Below are positions 25,612 through 34,987 of a stretch of DNA of 64,000 nt, in pieces. Position numbers and translations under genes: made by a program. The stretch is from NCBI RefSeq assembly GCF_004331345.1, contig NZ_SJJZ01000003.1, positions 806,001 through 870,000 of the forward strand. The letters are read 5' to 3'. The notes below the pieces were generated by a model that was not told the DNA's origin, made no database searches, and worked only from the letters and a program-made list of their open reading frames with translations. This stretch comes from Kribbella soli. Lineage in GTDB: Bacteria > Actinomycetota > Actinomycetes > Propionibacteriales > Kribbellaceae. How positions within the stretch are numbered: position 1 is the first letter of the stretch; each line of letters begins with the position of its first letter.

Positions 25612-27545
25612 GCCGCCAGCCTCTGGGCTGGTACGTCCGCCGCCTCCGCCGGATGTCCCCCACCGAACTCATCTGGCGTACCCGCGATGCCGGACGCCGT
25701 ACTGCCTGGGCCTACCAGCAAGTCAGGCCCGGGCAGAACGCGGCGATCCACCCTCCGCTCCGCAAGGACCTGACCTTCGGTACGACGCTCCCGCCGAGAA
25801 CCGCCGGCGCCGTACCGGAGGAAGCCCGGAAGGCGGTGATCGAGACAGCCGACGCCATCCTGGCCGGGAACCTCGAGGTCCTCGGCGTCGACCGCACCGA
25901 CCTCCGCGCACCGGACTGGTTCCGCGACCCGGCCACCGGCCGTCGGTCCGACCCGACGCAGTACGTCTTCAAGCTGAACCACCGCAACGAGCAGGCGGTC
26001 GGCAACATCAAGCAGGTGTGGGAGCTGTCCCGCCACCACCACCTCACACAGCTGGCAGCGGCGTGGTACCTGACCCATGACGACCAGTACGCCGAACGCG
26101 TCGCCGATCATCTCAACGACTGGTGGCGTTCGAACCCGTTCCTGTCCGGCGTGCACTGGGCGAGCGGCATCGAGATCGGGCTGCGCCTGATCAGCTGGAC
26201 CTGGATCCGCCGGTTGCTGAACGACTGGCCCGAGATCACCGACCTGTTCGAGCACAACGAACTGGCGCTCCAGCAGATCTACTGGCACCAGCGCTATCTC
26301 GCCGCGTTCCGCAGCCACGGCTCCTCGGCCAACAACCACGTGATCGCAGAAGCGGCCGGCCAGCTCGTCGGCGCCTGCGCGTTCCCCTGGTTCACCAAGA
26401 GCGCCCGCTGGCGTGCTGATGCCGCAGCTCTGCTGGAGAAGGAACTCGACGCCAACACGTTCCCGTCCGGCGTCAACCGCGAGCTGGCGACCGACTACCA
26501 CCGCTTCGTCTCGGAGCTCGGCCTGTACGCCGCTCTGGAGGCCGACGTCGCCGGCCATCCGCTCAGCCCGCAGACGTGGGCCCTGCTGACGCGCACCGTC
26601 GATGTGGCAGCAGCGATCGTCGACACGAACCTGCGGCCACCACGCCAAGGTGACGACGACGAAGGCATGGTGCTCGTCCTCGACCCACCAGACATCAGCA
26701 ACTGGTCGGCGTACCTGTCCCTCGGTGCCGCCGTGGTCGGCGCAGCGCCCTGGTGGCCGGACAGCCCTCCAACAGCGACGTCGGTCATCGTCGGCTCTCT
26801 GGTCAATGCCCAGCAACCGGACCGGCCGGCCAATCGACCGGACCACTTCCGGGACGCCGGTCTGACCATTCTGAGGAACCGGGACACTGGCCCGGAGATC
26901 TGGTGTCGTGCGGACGCCGGTCCGCACGGTTTCCTCTCTATCGCGGCCCACGCCCACTCGGACGCGCTCTCGCTCGAGGTGCGCGTCGACGGCGTCGACA
27001 TCCTCGCCGATCCGGGTACGTACTGCTACCACGGCGAGGAGGAGTGGCGGGACTACTTCCGCTCCACCATCGCCCACAACACCGTCGAGGTGGCCGGCAC
27101 CGAGCAGTCCACCTGGGGCGGCCCGTTCCTCTGGCTGCGCGGCGCGACAGGCACGGTACGTCGGCACGACGAGAACAGCTGGGATGCCGAACACGACGGC
27201 TACGCTCCCGTGACGCACCGGCGTACCGCCGTACTGGACCACGGCGTGCTGCACGTAGAGGACCACCTAGACGCCGCAGCCGACGTACGGATCGCCTGGC
27301 ATCTGGGACCTGAGGTGTCCGTGGAACTGGACGGCTCGACGGGACGCCTGGAGTGGTCCACCGGATCGGCTGCCGTCGAACTGCCAGCCGGACTGTCCTG
27401 GACGCTGCACCGGGGGGAAACCGACCCGATCCTCGGCTGGTACTCCGGTCGTTTCGGCCACAAGGTCCCGTCGACGACCCTGCTCGGCAGCGGTCGATCG
27501 GACCCGACCTACCCGATCGTGACCAGATTCCGGCTGTCTACCTGA
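25608..27545 (+). CDS. Heparinase II/III-like polysaccharide lyase family protein
   Basis: 645 residues. The N-terminus LRRMSPTELIWRTRD is typical of EPS-locus members. An alpha/alpha toroid follows (about 60-400, with GSSANNHVIAEAAG). The heparinase II/III beta domain has AAHAHSDALSLEVRVDG near residue 450 and STIAHNTVEV. Lyases of this type cleave uronate-containing glycans by beta-elimination, consistent with a mannuronate-type polymer. No signal peptide is visible, so it may act inside or be exported differently. GTG at 25608 overlaps the upstream stop (GTGA). Confidence 0.85.
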   Translation: MSRQPLGWYVRRLRRMSPTELIWRTRDAGRRTAWAYQQVRPGQNAAIHPPLRKDLTFGTTLPPRTAGAVPEEARKAVIETADAILAGNLEVLGVDRTDLRAPDWFRDPATGRRSDPTQYVFKLNHRNEQAVGNIKQVWELSRHHHLTQLAAAWYLTHDDQYAERVADHLNDWWRSNPFLSGVHWASGIEIGLRLISWTWIRRLLNDWPEITDLFEHNELALQQIYWHQRYLAAFRSHGSSANNHVIAEAAGQLVGACAFPWFTKSARWRADAAALLEKELDANTFPSGVNRELATDYHRFVSELGLYAALEADVAGHPLSPQTWALLTRTVDVAAAIVDTNLRPPRQGDDDEGMVLVLDPPDISNWSAYLSLGAAVVGAAPWWPDSPPTATSVIVGSLVNAQQPDRPANRPDHFRDAGLTILRNRDTGPEIWCRADAGPHGFLSIAAHAHSDALSLEVRVDGVDILADPGTYCYHGEEEWRDYFRSTIAHNTVEVAGTEQSTWGGPFLWLRGATGTVRRHDENSWDAEHDGYAPVTHRRTAVLDHGVLHVEDHLDAAADVRIAWHLGPEVSVELDGSTGRLEWSTGSAAVELPAGLSWTLHRGETDPILGWYSGRFGHKVPSTTLLGSGRSDPTYPIVTRFRLST

Positions 27546-27612
27546 AGGCTGTATCACGGCGAGCGCTCGCCGCTCCTTTGTACGGAGAGCGCCTGCGGTT
27601 GAGGAGGGACGC

Positions 27613-28863
27613 GTGAGCACGCAAGAACTCGACGTCAAGAAGGCGTTTCGGGCGATCCTGCGGCATCGCCGGATAGTCGGCGCCGTTGCGGCCGTCGGCC
27701 TGCTCGGCGGGATCGGCGCGGGTCTGCTGATCCCCCCGCTGTACTCGGCCTCGTCACTGGTGCTGCTGCCGCCGCCGCCGAAAGTGGAGGGCCAGGCGGC
27801 CCCGAGCGAGCAGAACATCGACACCCAGGTCTTCATCGCGAACAGCGAACCGGTCCTCAAGAGCGCCGGCCAGAACGTCAGTCCGGTCCTCAGCGTCGAA
27901 GATGTCAAGAAGCGCATCAAGGTCCAGTCGGCGACCGAGGACGTCATCCAGATCAGAGGCCAGGGCGTCAGCCAGCACCAGGCGACCAGCCTGGCGAACG
28001 CGGTCGCCGACGTCTACCTGGTGTTCGTCACGACGGAGCAGAAGCTGCCCGGTGACCTGGGCAAGAAGACCGGGGCACGGGTCCTGGAGCGAGCGACGAC
28101 GGCCAGCGGCGGAGGGCTGGCCCCGCACCTCGCTATCTACGGTCTTCTCGGTCTCGTCGGTGGCGCACTGCTCGGCGCGGTGGCCGCACTCGTCATCGCC
28201 CGCAGCGACCGGCGGCTCCGGCTGCGGGACGAGATCGCCGACGCGATCGGCATCCCGGTGCTGGCCTCGGTGTCGTCGTACCGGGCGAAAGGCGTCTCCG
28301 ACTGGAGCAACCTGCTCGACCGCTACACGCCGCCGGCGGTCGATGCCTGGAGTCTTCGCAAGACGCTGCACCACCTCGGCCTGGACCCGAAGGAGAACGC
28401 TTCGACCTCGCTGACGGTCCTCTCGTTCACCGAGGACGAGGCCGCGCTGCCCTTCGGGCCGCAACTGGCCGCGTACGCCACCTCGATCGGGATCGCAACC
28501 TCGCTGGTCGTCGGCAACCACCACGAGGCGACCGGTGTCGTGCCGGGGACCATCGTGGGATCCGGCAACCGGGTCCAGCTGGACATCCTGGTCGTCGTCG
28601 TGGACCGCGAAGAGCCGCAACTGAACGACGTCCTCGGCACCACCACGACCGTGGTCGCGGTGGCGGCGGGTGCCGTGACGGCCGAGGAACTCGCCCGGCT
28701 CGCGGTCGCCGCGGACGACACCGACCGCACCATCGACGGCATCGTCGTCATGGATCCCGATCCGTCCGATCGCACCATCGGGCGGGTGCCGCGCTCCCTG
28801 CGGCGGTCTGGCTCCGCGCTGCCGACCCTGCTCACCGGCGCGGCGAAAAGGAGAGCCCGATGA
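27613..28863 (+). CDS. Wzz-like chain-length determinant protein, short form
   Basis: 416 residues. First membrane helix about 19-40 (IVGAVAAVGLLGGIGAGLLI), a Pro-rich patch LLPPPPKVEG, a periplasmic-type region, second helix about 173-198, then a cytosolic domain shaped like a BY-kinase half but lacking a Walker A loop. It should set polymer length with the Wzy protein. GTG at 27613 follows GAGGAGGG, and a 67-bp gap precedes it, so a local promoter is possible. Its stop overlaps the next Wzz-like gene. Confidence 0.85.
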   Translation: MSTQELDVKKAFRAILRHRRIVGAVAAVGLLGGIGAGLLIPPLYSASSLVLLPPPPKVEGQAAPSEQNIDTQVFIANSEPVLKSAGQNVSPVLSVEDVKKRIKVQSATEDVIQIRGQGVSQHQATSLANAVADVYLVFVTTEQKLPGDLGKKTGARVLERATTASGGGLAPHLAIYGLLGLVGGALLGAVAALVIARSDRRLRLRDEIADAIGIPVLASVSSYRAKGVSDWSNLLDRYTPPAVDAWSLRKTLHHLGLDPKENASTSLTVLSFTEDEAALPFGPQLAAYATSIGIATSLVVGNHHEATGVVPGTIVGSGNRVQLDILVVVVDREEPQLNDVLGTTTTVVAVAAGAVTAEELARLAVAADDTDRTIDGIVVMDPDPSDRTIGRVPRSLRRSGSALPTLLTGAAKRRAR

Positions 28864-30539
28864 GCGAGCACTGGCGGGCCGAACAGTCAGGCCCCGAGGT
28901 CGTCTGGTCCGACGACGAGCCGTACGGCATCGACGAGCGGACCGACAGCTATCCACCGGACGGGCTCGTCACCCTCCGCTTCCTGAAGGACGCCGTCCGT
29001 CGGCACGCGTGGCTGTGGATCACCATCGCGGTCCTCGGGCTGGCCGGAGGCACGGCGATCCCCTTCGTCATGCCACCGGCGGCCGAGTCGTCGGCCAAGC
29101 TGCTGCTGACCCACCGCGAGGGCGACAACCTCGACACGGCGATGTCAACCGACGCCAGCCTGGTGACCACGCGGGCCGTCGCGCAGCTGGCCATCCAGAA
29201 GCTCAACCTCACCGACACGCCCGACGAGCTCCTCAAGCGGTACTCCGCGACGGCGTTGACCGACCGCATCCTCCAGATCGACACCAAGGCGAAGACGAGC
29301 GCCGAGGCGACTGCGCTGGCCGACACCATCGCCACCGTCTATCTCGTGTTCCGGAACCAGCAGATCGTCGAGCAGGCCGCGCCTCTGCGAGCTGATCTCG
29401 CGGCGGCTGCAGCCGCGGTCAAGCGTGCCGAGGCAGCCGTCCGTGCAGCGGGCGGCGACCCCAGCGACACTTCTGCGCCCACCACCACGCTGACGGCCAG
29501 GCTGGGCCAGGCGCGGGACACTCAGCGCTACATAGAGCAGCAACTCCTCGACCAGCAGGTGTCGGGCGCGCGGATGACCAGCAGCCGCGTCCTCGACCAA
29601 GCCACGCCGGTCCTGGTGTCGCGGCGTCACACGCAAATCGTCGCCACCGGTTCCGGACTCGTCGTGGGTCTGTTCCTCGGGATCGGGTTCGTCGTAGTCC
29701 GGGCGATGATCTCGGACCGCCTCTGGCGGCGGCAGGACGTGGCCCACGCACTCGGCATGCCGATCCGGTTGAGCATCGGGCGCCCGCGGCTCCGCCGGCG
29801 GCGGACCCTCCGCCGGCTCCGCGCACCGGAACCCGACCTCGGACCAGTCGTGCGGCACCTGGGATGGAACGTCACCGCCGAGGACGGGCTCACACCGGCC
29901 CTCGCCGTCGTGAGCATCGACACGACGAAGGACTGTGCGCGGATCGTCGCCTTGCTCGCACAGTCCTTCGCCGAGCACGGACAACGGGTGCTGGTGGCCG
30001 ACCTGACCGACACCGGTGACCTCGCGGCCATGTTCGGCATCAGGAAGCCGGGCACGTTCGATACCGAGGGGACGGCCACCGACCTGCCGATCAACGTCCA
30101 TCGCCCGGCGTCGGGCACCGGCGCGCTCGAAGGTCTTCGCCTGCACGAGGACGAGGACGGGGACACCGACGACGAGAAGGCTCTGCGCGCGGTCTGGGCC
30201 GCCGCTGATGTCGTACTGGTCCACGCGACTCTCTCCCCCGCGCTCGGCGCCGAGTACCTCGGGGCCTGGGCCCCCCGCGCGGCACTCGTGGCGACTGCGG
30301 GCCGGTCGAACGCGACGACCCTGCACGCCACCGGCGAGATGATCCGGCTCGCCGGACTCCGGGTCGTAACTACCGTGCTGCTCCGCGCCGACCGCACCGA
30401 CGACAGCCTCGGGCAGTGGGAAGCGGAGACCGAGCAGGCCGAGCAGACCGAGCAGGCCGAGGAGCCAGAGCGGGTCGGGACGGCCGGACAGAATGGGCAG
30501 GCTGCAGCCGGATCAGGTTTCGGGGCGGTCGCCCCATGA
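28860..30539 (+). CDS. Wzz-like protein with kinase-like C-terminal domain lacking Walker A
   Basis: 559 residues. Helices at about 50-70 and 262-285 flank an extracytoplasmic domain with an Ala-rich coiled coil. The cytosolic part begins LAVVSIDTTKDCARIVALLA and has VLVADLTD at the Walker A' place, but no G-x-x-x-GKS/T. The C-terminal tail repeats acidic EQ/AE units (EQAEQTEQAEEPE). It pairs with the preceding Wzz-like gene (ATGA overlap), and both look like regulators without kinase activity. No Tyr cluster is present in the tail. Confidence 0.82.
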   Translation: MSEHWRAEQSGPEVVWSDDEPYGIDERTDSYPPDGLVTLRFLKDAVRRHAWLWITIAVLGLAGGTAIPFVMPPAAESSAKLLLTHREGDNLDTAMSTDASLVTTRAVAQLAIQKLNLTDTPDELLKRYSATALTDRILQIDTKAKTSAEATALADTIATVYLVFRNQQIVEQAAPLRADLAAAAAAVKRAEAAVRAAGGDPSDTSAPTTTLTARLGQARDTQRYIEQQLLDQQVSGARMTSSRVLDQATPVLVSRRHTQIVATGSGLVVGLFLGIGFVVVRAMISDRLWRRQDVAHALGMPIRLSIGRPRLRRRRTLRRLRAPEPDLGPVVRHLGWNVTAEDGLTPALAVVSIDTTKDCARIVALLAQSFAEHGQRVLVADLTDTGDLAAMFGIRKPGTFDTEGTATDLPINVHRPASGTGALEGLRLHEDEDGDTDDEKALRAVWAAADVVLVHATLSPALGAEYLGAWAPRAALVATAGRSNATTLHATGEMIRLAGLRVVTTVLLRADRTDDSLGQWEAETEQAEQTEQAEEPERVGTAGQNGQAAAGSGFGAVAP

Positions 30540-31759
30540 CTGCTCCGCCGCTCCTCGGCACCTCACCGGCAATCCGGTCGGTGCCAGGGCCGCGGACCGT
30601 CAAGCGCCGGATCTACCTCTGCTGGGGGCTCCTGGTTCTCAACGTCATCCCGTTCTATCCCGGCGACCAGCACCTGCTGCTGCCCATCCCGGGAGTCCTC
30701 GGCAAGCTGATCACGCAGGGATCGCTGGCCGTCGCGTTGGTCCTTGCGATGAGCATCAATCGCCGAGGATCGATCCGCCGGAGCACCTACATCCTGCTGG
30801 TGACCGTGATGGCCGGGGTGGCCTTGATGGACAGCCTGCGGAGCGAGTTCATCTTCGGCAGCCTGTACCGGGTCTGCCGCCTGATCGCGTTCCTGCTGAC
30901 CTTGTTGCTGCTGACTCCCTGGTGGGGCCGGCGCGACCTGCTCCTCGTCAAGGTCCATCTGACCGTCATCGGGATCATTCTGGGCTCGGTTCTCGTCGGG
31001 TACCTCGTCGCACCGGGCGTCGCCATGGGGTCGGAGGGCCGGCTGGGCGGCTCGATCTGGCCGATTCCCGCGACGCAGGTCGGCCGGTACGCCGCGACCG
31101 CGATCGGCCTGACCGCGATCCTGTGGATGTCCGGCACGATCCAGCGGAAAATGGCCCTGATCACCGCCACGGTCGCCCTCCCGATCCTGTTGCTCAGCCA
31201 CACCCGGACGGCGCTGGTGTCGATGATGGCCGGCCTCCTGATCGCCGGACTCAGTCTCTTCCGCACCCGGGCCCGCGTCCGGAGGGCGTTCGCCACGGGA
31301 ACGGTCATCGTCTCGATCGGCGCACTCAGCCTGTCCTCGGTGCTGACAACCTGGTTCGCCCGCGGCCAGGACACCCAGCGACTGTCGAACCTGACCGGCC
31401 GCACCGTGGTCTGGGACCAGGTACTGGCCCAGCCGCGGGGCTGGTTCGAGCTGTTGTTCGGCATTGGACTGACCAACAAGTCGTTCAACGGCCTGGCGAT
31501 CGACAGCAACTGGATCTCCACGTACTACGAGCTGGGGCTGGTCGGGGTGGCCCTCAACATCGCGATGCTCCTGTTCCTGCTGGTCGCCGCGTCGTTCCGC
31601 CCGCACGGCGTGCACCGAGCGCTCGCGCTCTACCTGGTCGGCTACGCCATCGTCTCCAGCTTCACCGAGACGGGTCTCGGCGACGCGTCGCTCGCGTTGC
31701 TCGAACTCACCCTCGCCGCATCTCTGCTCCTGCCGACCCTCCACAGAGGCCCGCGATGA
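30536..31759 (+). CDS. O-antigen ligase/Wzy-like polymerase
   Basis: 407 residues, about 10-12 membrane segments. Conserved-looking GSIWPIPATQVGRYAA and LLSHTRTALVSMMAG segments and the long loop FARGQDTQRLSNLTGRTVVW resemble the Wzy/WaaL-type fold (SxTRxxL and RxxxW patterns). It would join repeat units outside the membrane. It is the only polymerase candidate in the locus, although there are two priming enzymes. ATG at 30536 overlaps the upstream stop; its stop overlaps the GT4 start. Confidence 0.85.
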   Translation: MTAPPLLGTSPAIRSVPGPRTVKRRIYLCWGLLVLNVIPFYPGDQHLLLPIPGVLGKLITQGSLAVALVLAMSINRRGSIRRSTYILLVTVMAGVALMDSLRSEFIFGSLYRVCRLIAFLLTLLLLTPWWGRRDLLLVKVHLTVIGIILGSVLVGYLVAPGVAMGSEGRLGGSIWPIPATQVGRYAATAIGLTAILWMSGTIQRKMALITATVALPILLLSHTRTALVSMMAGLLIAGLSLFRTRARVRRAFATGTVIVSIGALSLSSVLTTWFARGQDTQRLSNLTGRTVVWDQVLAQPRGWFELLFGIGLTNKSFNGLAIDSNWISTYYELGLVGVALNIAMLLFLLVAASFRPHGVHRALALYLVGYAIVSSFTETGLGDASLALLELTLAASLLLPTLHRGPR

Positions 31760-32964
31760 GAATCCTCGTTCTGCACAACCGCTATCGCTCGGCGGCTCCC
31801 AGCGGGGAGAACCGGGTCGTCGACCAGGAGAGCCAGGCGCTCCGGTCCCTCGGTCACGAGGTGGAACACTTCGAACGGCGCAGCGACGACATCGAGAGCT
31901 GGTCGCCGCTGCAGAAGGCCGCGCTGCCGGCGACCGTGGTCTGGAGCCGCAGTTCGCACCGGGACCTGAGCGAGGTACTGCGACGGTTCGAGCCTGACGT
32001 GGTGCACGTCCACAACACTTTTCCCTTGCTCAGTTCCTCCGTGCTGTACGCCTGCCGTGATGCCGGCGTACCGGTGGTCGCGACCCTGCACAACTACCGG
32101 CTGGTCTGTGCGACCGGCGACTTCTTCCGGGACGGCAAGATCTGCCTGGAGTGCGCCGACGGCAGCTCCACGGCCGCCCTCCGGCACCGCTGCTACCGCG
32201 GCTCGGTGCTGGCGACCGCACCCGTTGTCGTGGCCGGGCGCGTGCACCGGAACGCGTGGCGCTCGCTGGTCTCGGCGTACGTGCTGCCCACTGCTTCCCA
32301 GATCCCGCTGCTGGCCGCGATGGACTTCGATCCGGAGCGCGTCTTCGTCAAACCGAACCTCGTGCCGTACGACGGACCTGTGTCCGGGCCCGAATCACGC
32401 GAGCACCAGGTGGCCTACGTCGGCCGTCTCGACGAGGCCAAAGGCCTGCCGTTCCTGATGCGTGCCTGGGACGACTACTGCTCGACGGCGGGCGATCAGG
32501 CGCTGCGTCTGGTGATCGCCGGCGGTGGAGCGCTGGAAGCAGAGGTCTCGCGTTGGGCCGAGCGGCGTACTTCGGTCGAGGTGACCGGAATGCTGAGCAA
32601 GCAGGAGTGTTTCGAGCTGATTGCCCGCTCGCGCGCCGTACTGCTGCCGTCTCAGGTCCAGGAGACGTTCGGGCTCGTGCTCGTGGAGGCGATGGCTGCC
32701 GGTGTCCCGTCGATCGCCGCGGCGCACGGCTCGTTCCCCGAGCTGATCACCGACGGCGTGGACGGCTCGCTCTTCCGGCCCGGTGACGCCCCCGAACTGG
32801 TGACCGCGCTCCAGGACGTCGACCGGTTCCCGGAGCGGTACGAGAAGTACGGGCTGCAGGCAAGGGCGACGTACGAGAGCCGGTTCCATCCCGCCCAGAA
32901 CGTCGGGCAGCTGCTCGAGATCTACAGGTACGCAGTGGAGCACCCCGCTGTGCGACGCCAATGA
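31756..32964 (+). CDS. Glycosyltransferase family 4
   Basis: 402 residues. MRILVLHNRYRSAAPSGENR is the N-lobe start, with VHVHNTFPLLS and ATLHNYRLVCA. A Cys-containing loop (CLECADG, HRCYRG) is a known feature of a GT4 subgroup. C-lobe: VAYVGRLDEAKGL and E-x7-E in QETFGLVLVEAMAAGVPSI. Retaining transferase of the repeat unit. Four-base overlaps on both sides place it firmly in the plus-arm operon. Confidence 0.92.
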   Translation: MRILVLHNRYRSAAPSGENRVVDQESQALRSLGHEVEHFERRSDDIESWSPLQKAALPATVVWSRSSHRDLSEVLRRFEPDVVHVHNTFPLLSSSVLYACRDAGVPVVATLHNYRLVCATGDFFRDGKICLECADGSSTAALRHRCYRGSVLATAPVVVAGRVHRNAWRSLVSAYVLPTASQIPLLAAMDFDPERVFVKPNLVPYDGPVSGPESREHQVAYVGRLDEAKGLPFLMRAWDDYCSTAGDQALRLVIAGGGALEAEVSRWAERRTSVEVTGMLSKQECFELIARSRAVLLPSQVQETFGLVLVEAMAAGVPSIAAAHGSFPELITDGVDGSLFRPGDAPELVTALQDVDRFPERYEKYGLQARATYESRFHPAQNVGQLLEIYRYAVEHPAVRRQ

Positions 32965-34580
32965 ACACCCGGCGCCTGCTGGCCGGCTCCGGGGCGCTGT
33001 TGCTGGCCGCGGCCCTGGTCACCGTCGGGCTCATCGCCAGGAGCCGCGCCTCAGAGACCGAGGCCTCTACCGGCGTCGCTGTCTCTGGAGCATCGGCCAC
33101 CACGGAGCCGGGGCCATCGGCGGCAGCGCCCGCGCCCGCGTCTCCACCGGCCCGCATCTGCGACAACCAGTCCGTACTGGCCGGTCCTGCCAGGCCGCCC
33201 GCCGGCGCGGTCGTCGTGCTGCCGTCGCAGAACCTGATCACTCTGACCGAGGACAGGCCCGCCGGTACGACGTTCTGGCTCGTCCCGGGAGTGCACACCC
33301 TGGGCACCGGCCAGTACGACCAGGTGACGCCGAAGGCCGGCAACACCTACATCGGAGCGCCAGGAGCGATCATCGACGGGCAGCACCTGAACCTGTACGC
33401 GTTCTCCGGGCCGGCGGGCGGCGTCATCATCCGGAACCTCACCATCCAGAACTTCGGGCGCCACGGATCCAACAACGACGAGGGCGTGGTGAACCACGAG
33501 ACCACGGCGAGCTGGACGCTGCTGGGGAACACGATCCGGAACAACGCCGGGAACGCGGTGATGGTCGGTACCCGCAACCTGCTGCGCCACAACTGCCTCG
33601 CGAACAACGGGCAGAGCGGCTTCGGCACCTACAACGCCACCGCCACCGTTTCGAACATCACGCTCGACAGCAACGAGATCACCGGCAACAACACCGACGA
33701 CTGGGAGCGCCTCAGGCCGGGCTGCGGGTGCACGGCCGGAGGGAAGTTCTGGGAGGTCACCGGGGCGATCGTGCGGAACAACTGGGTGCACAACAACAAC
33801 GGCGCGGGCCTGTGGGCCGACACGAACAACGCCGGATTCCTCTTCGAGGGCAACTACATCGACGGCAACGACTCCGAGGGCCTGATCTACGAGATCAGCT
33901 ACAACGCGGTCATCCGGAGCAACACGTTCGTCGGCAACGGCCACGTCAAGGGTCCGACCAACGGCAGCTTCCCGACCGGAGCCATCTACATCTCGGAGTC
34001 GGGCAGCGACCCGCGCGTCCCCGCGGGCTCCGGCACGACCCTCGAGATCACCGACAACGTCTTCAAGGACAACTGGTCGGGCGTCGTGCTGTGGGAGAAC
34101 TCCGACCGATTCTCGGGATCACCGGCGGAGGGCAGCCAGGCCGACACCCTGGTCAATCCTGAGTTGGTCACCGCCAAGACCTGCACCCAGGCCAACATCA
34201 AGAAGCGGCCCTACTTCGACGACTGCCGGTGGAAGACCCAGAACGTCCAGGTCCACCACAATCTCTTCAGCCTCGATCCGAGCCAGCTTCCGGCGACCTG
34301 CAGCTCGCAGACGGGCTGTGGCTACAACGGTCTGTTCGCGAACTACGGGACATCCCCGGCGTGGTCGCCGTACAAGGGCACCGTGACCCAGGAGGCCGTC
34401 GCACTGCAGCAGAACAACAAGTTCTCCTTGAACGTCTACTCCGGCCCGTGGAGCTTCGTCGTTCCCGCGCAGGGTTCCCGGGCGAACTGGACGACCTGGC
34501 AGGGCGCGCCGTACAGCCAGGACACGGACAGCGTGATCAAGCTGCCGACGCCGTCGAGCAGCCCGACCGGGGGGCGCTGA
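32961..34580 (+). CDS. Secreted right-handed parallel beta-helix protein
   Basis: 539 residues. An N-terminal signal or anchor (LLAGSGALLLAAALVTVGLI, 6-25) is followed by a low-complexity Ala/Pro/Ser linker and, from about residue 85, a pectate-lyase-like beta-helix with repeated IRNN, NNAGNAV and ITDNVFKDN turns. Several Cys pairs (CGC, CTQ, CSSQTGC) suggest disulfides outside the cell. It could be a glycan lyase, epimerase or binding protein acting on the exported polymer, for example a C5-epimerase-like role with mannuronate; only the fold is supported. ATG at 32961 overlaps the GT4 stop. Confidence 0.82.
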   Translation: MNTRRLLAGSGALLLAAALVTVGLIARSRASETEASTGVAVSGASATTEPGPSAAAPAPASPPARICDNQSVLAGPARPPAGAVVVLPSQNLITLTEDRPAGTTFWLVPGVHTLGTGQYDQVTPKAGNTYIGAPGAIIDGQHLNLYAFSGPAGGVIIRNLTIQNFGRHGSNNDEGVVNHETTASWTLLGNTIRNNAGNAVMVGTRNLLRHNCLANNGQSGFGTYNATATVSNITLDSNEITGNNTDDWERLRPGCGCTAGGKFWEVTGAIVRNNWVHNNNGAGLWADTNNAGFLFEGNYIDGNDSEGLIYEISYNAVIRSNTFVGNGHVKGPTNGSFPTGAIYISESGSDPRVPAGSGTTLEITDNVFKDNWSGVVLWENSDRFSGSPAEGSQADTLVNPELVTAKTCTQANIKKRPYFDDCRWKTQNVQVHHNLFSLDPSQLPATCSSQTGCGYNGLFANYGTSPAWSPYKGTVTQEAVALQQNNKFSLNVYSGPWSFVVPAQGSRANWTTWQGAPYSQDTDSVIKLPTPSSSPTGGR

Positions 34581-34585
34581 CAGCG

Positions 34586-34942
34586 ATGATCGGGCCTCCG
34601 GAGCGAGCCGCCTGCGAGCAGATCGCGCTGCTCCGGTCGGTCGGGTACGCCGCGTTCGGCCGGCACGAACAGGGCCTCGACGTCCTCGACCTGGTCTTCG
34701 ACAGCCTCGTCGACCAGCCCGGAGCCGACGACGTACGACGGCTGCGCTTCGCCGGGCACGGGGTGACGCTGGACGTGGAGCGCACCCCACTGACCGTGGA
34801 ACTGCGGGTCTTCCCGGCCGGTCCGGTCGTGGTCGAGGCCCGCGGCGGCGACAGCCCCGGGGACGCCGAGCTGGTGAGCTTCCTGCTGCGGTGGCCCGGC
34901 AGCACACAACGGCCGGTCCGGACCGCCTGGATCATGCTCTGA
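34586..34942 (+). CDS. Small protein of unknown function, possibly linked to the ECF sigma factor
   Basis: 118 residues, no signal or membrane segment. The C-terminal half (RRLRFAGHGVTLDVERTPLT and WPGSTQRPVRTAWI) looks like a short beta domain. It reminds me of small beta-rich proteins coded next to actinobacterial ECF sigma factors with a GSIGPIRGRCL ending; that link is from memory and weak. It ends the plus arm, 5 bp after the beta-helix gene, and converges on the sigma gene. ATG at 34586 behind GGGGGGCG. Confidence 0.6.
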   Translation: MIGPPERAACEQIALLRSVGYAAFGRHEQGLDVLDLVFDSLVDQPGADDVRRLRFAGHGVTLDVERTPLTVELRVFPAGPVVVEARGGDSPGDAELVSFLLRWPGSTQRPVRTAWIML

Positions 34943-34959
34943 CCAGAAGAGCATGATCC
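34929..34959. terminator. Bidirectional hairpin terminator between convergent units
   Basis: GGATCATGCTCT (34929-34940) pairs perfectly with AGAGCATGATCC (34948-34959) around a 7-nt loop. A weaker outer pairing of GGTCCGG and CCGGACC extends it. The stop codon of the small gene lies at the loop edge. There is no T-run, as is common in high-GC actinobacteria. It sits between the plus EPS arm and the sigma-factor gene. Confidence 0.7.
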
Positions 34960-34987
34960 GTCAGCGGCCCGGACCGGGTCTGCTGCC

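Noticed and set aside
30493..31755. Plus-strand frame running into the GT4 gene from 30493
   Set aside because: Only the part from 31756 matches GT4; the upstream part is out of frame with the polymerase gene, which has clear membrane segments.
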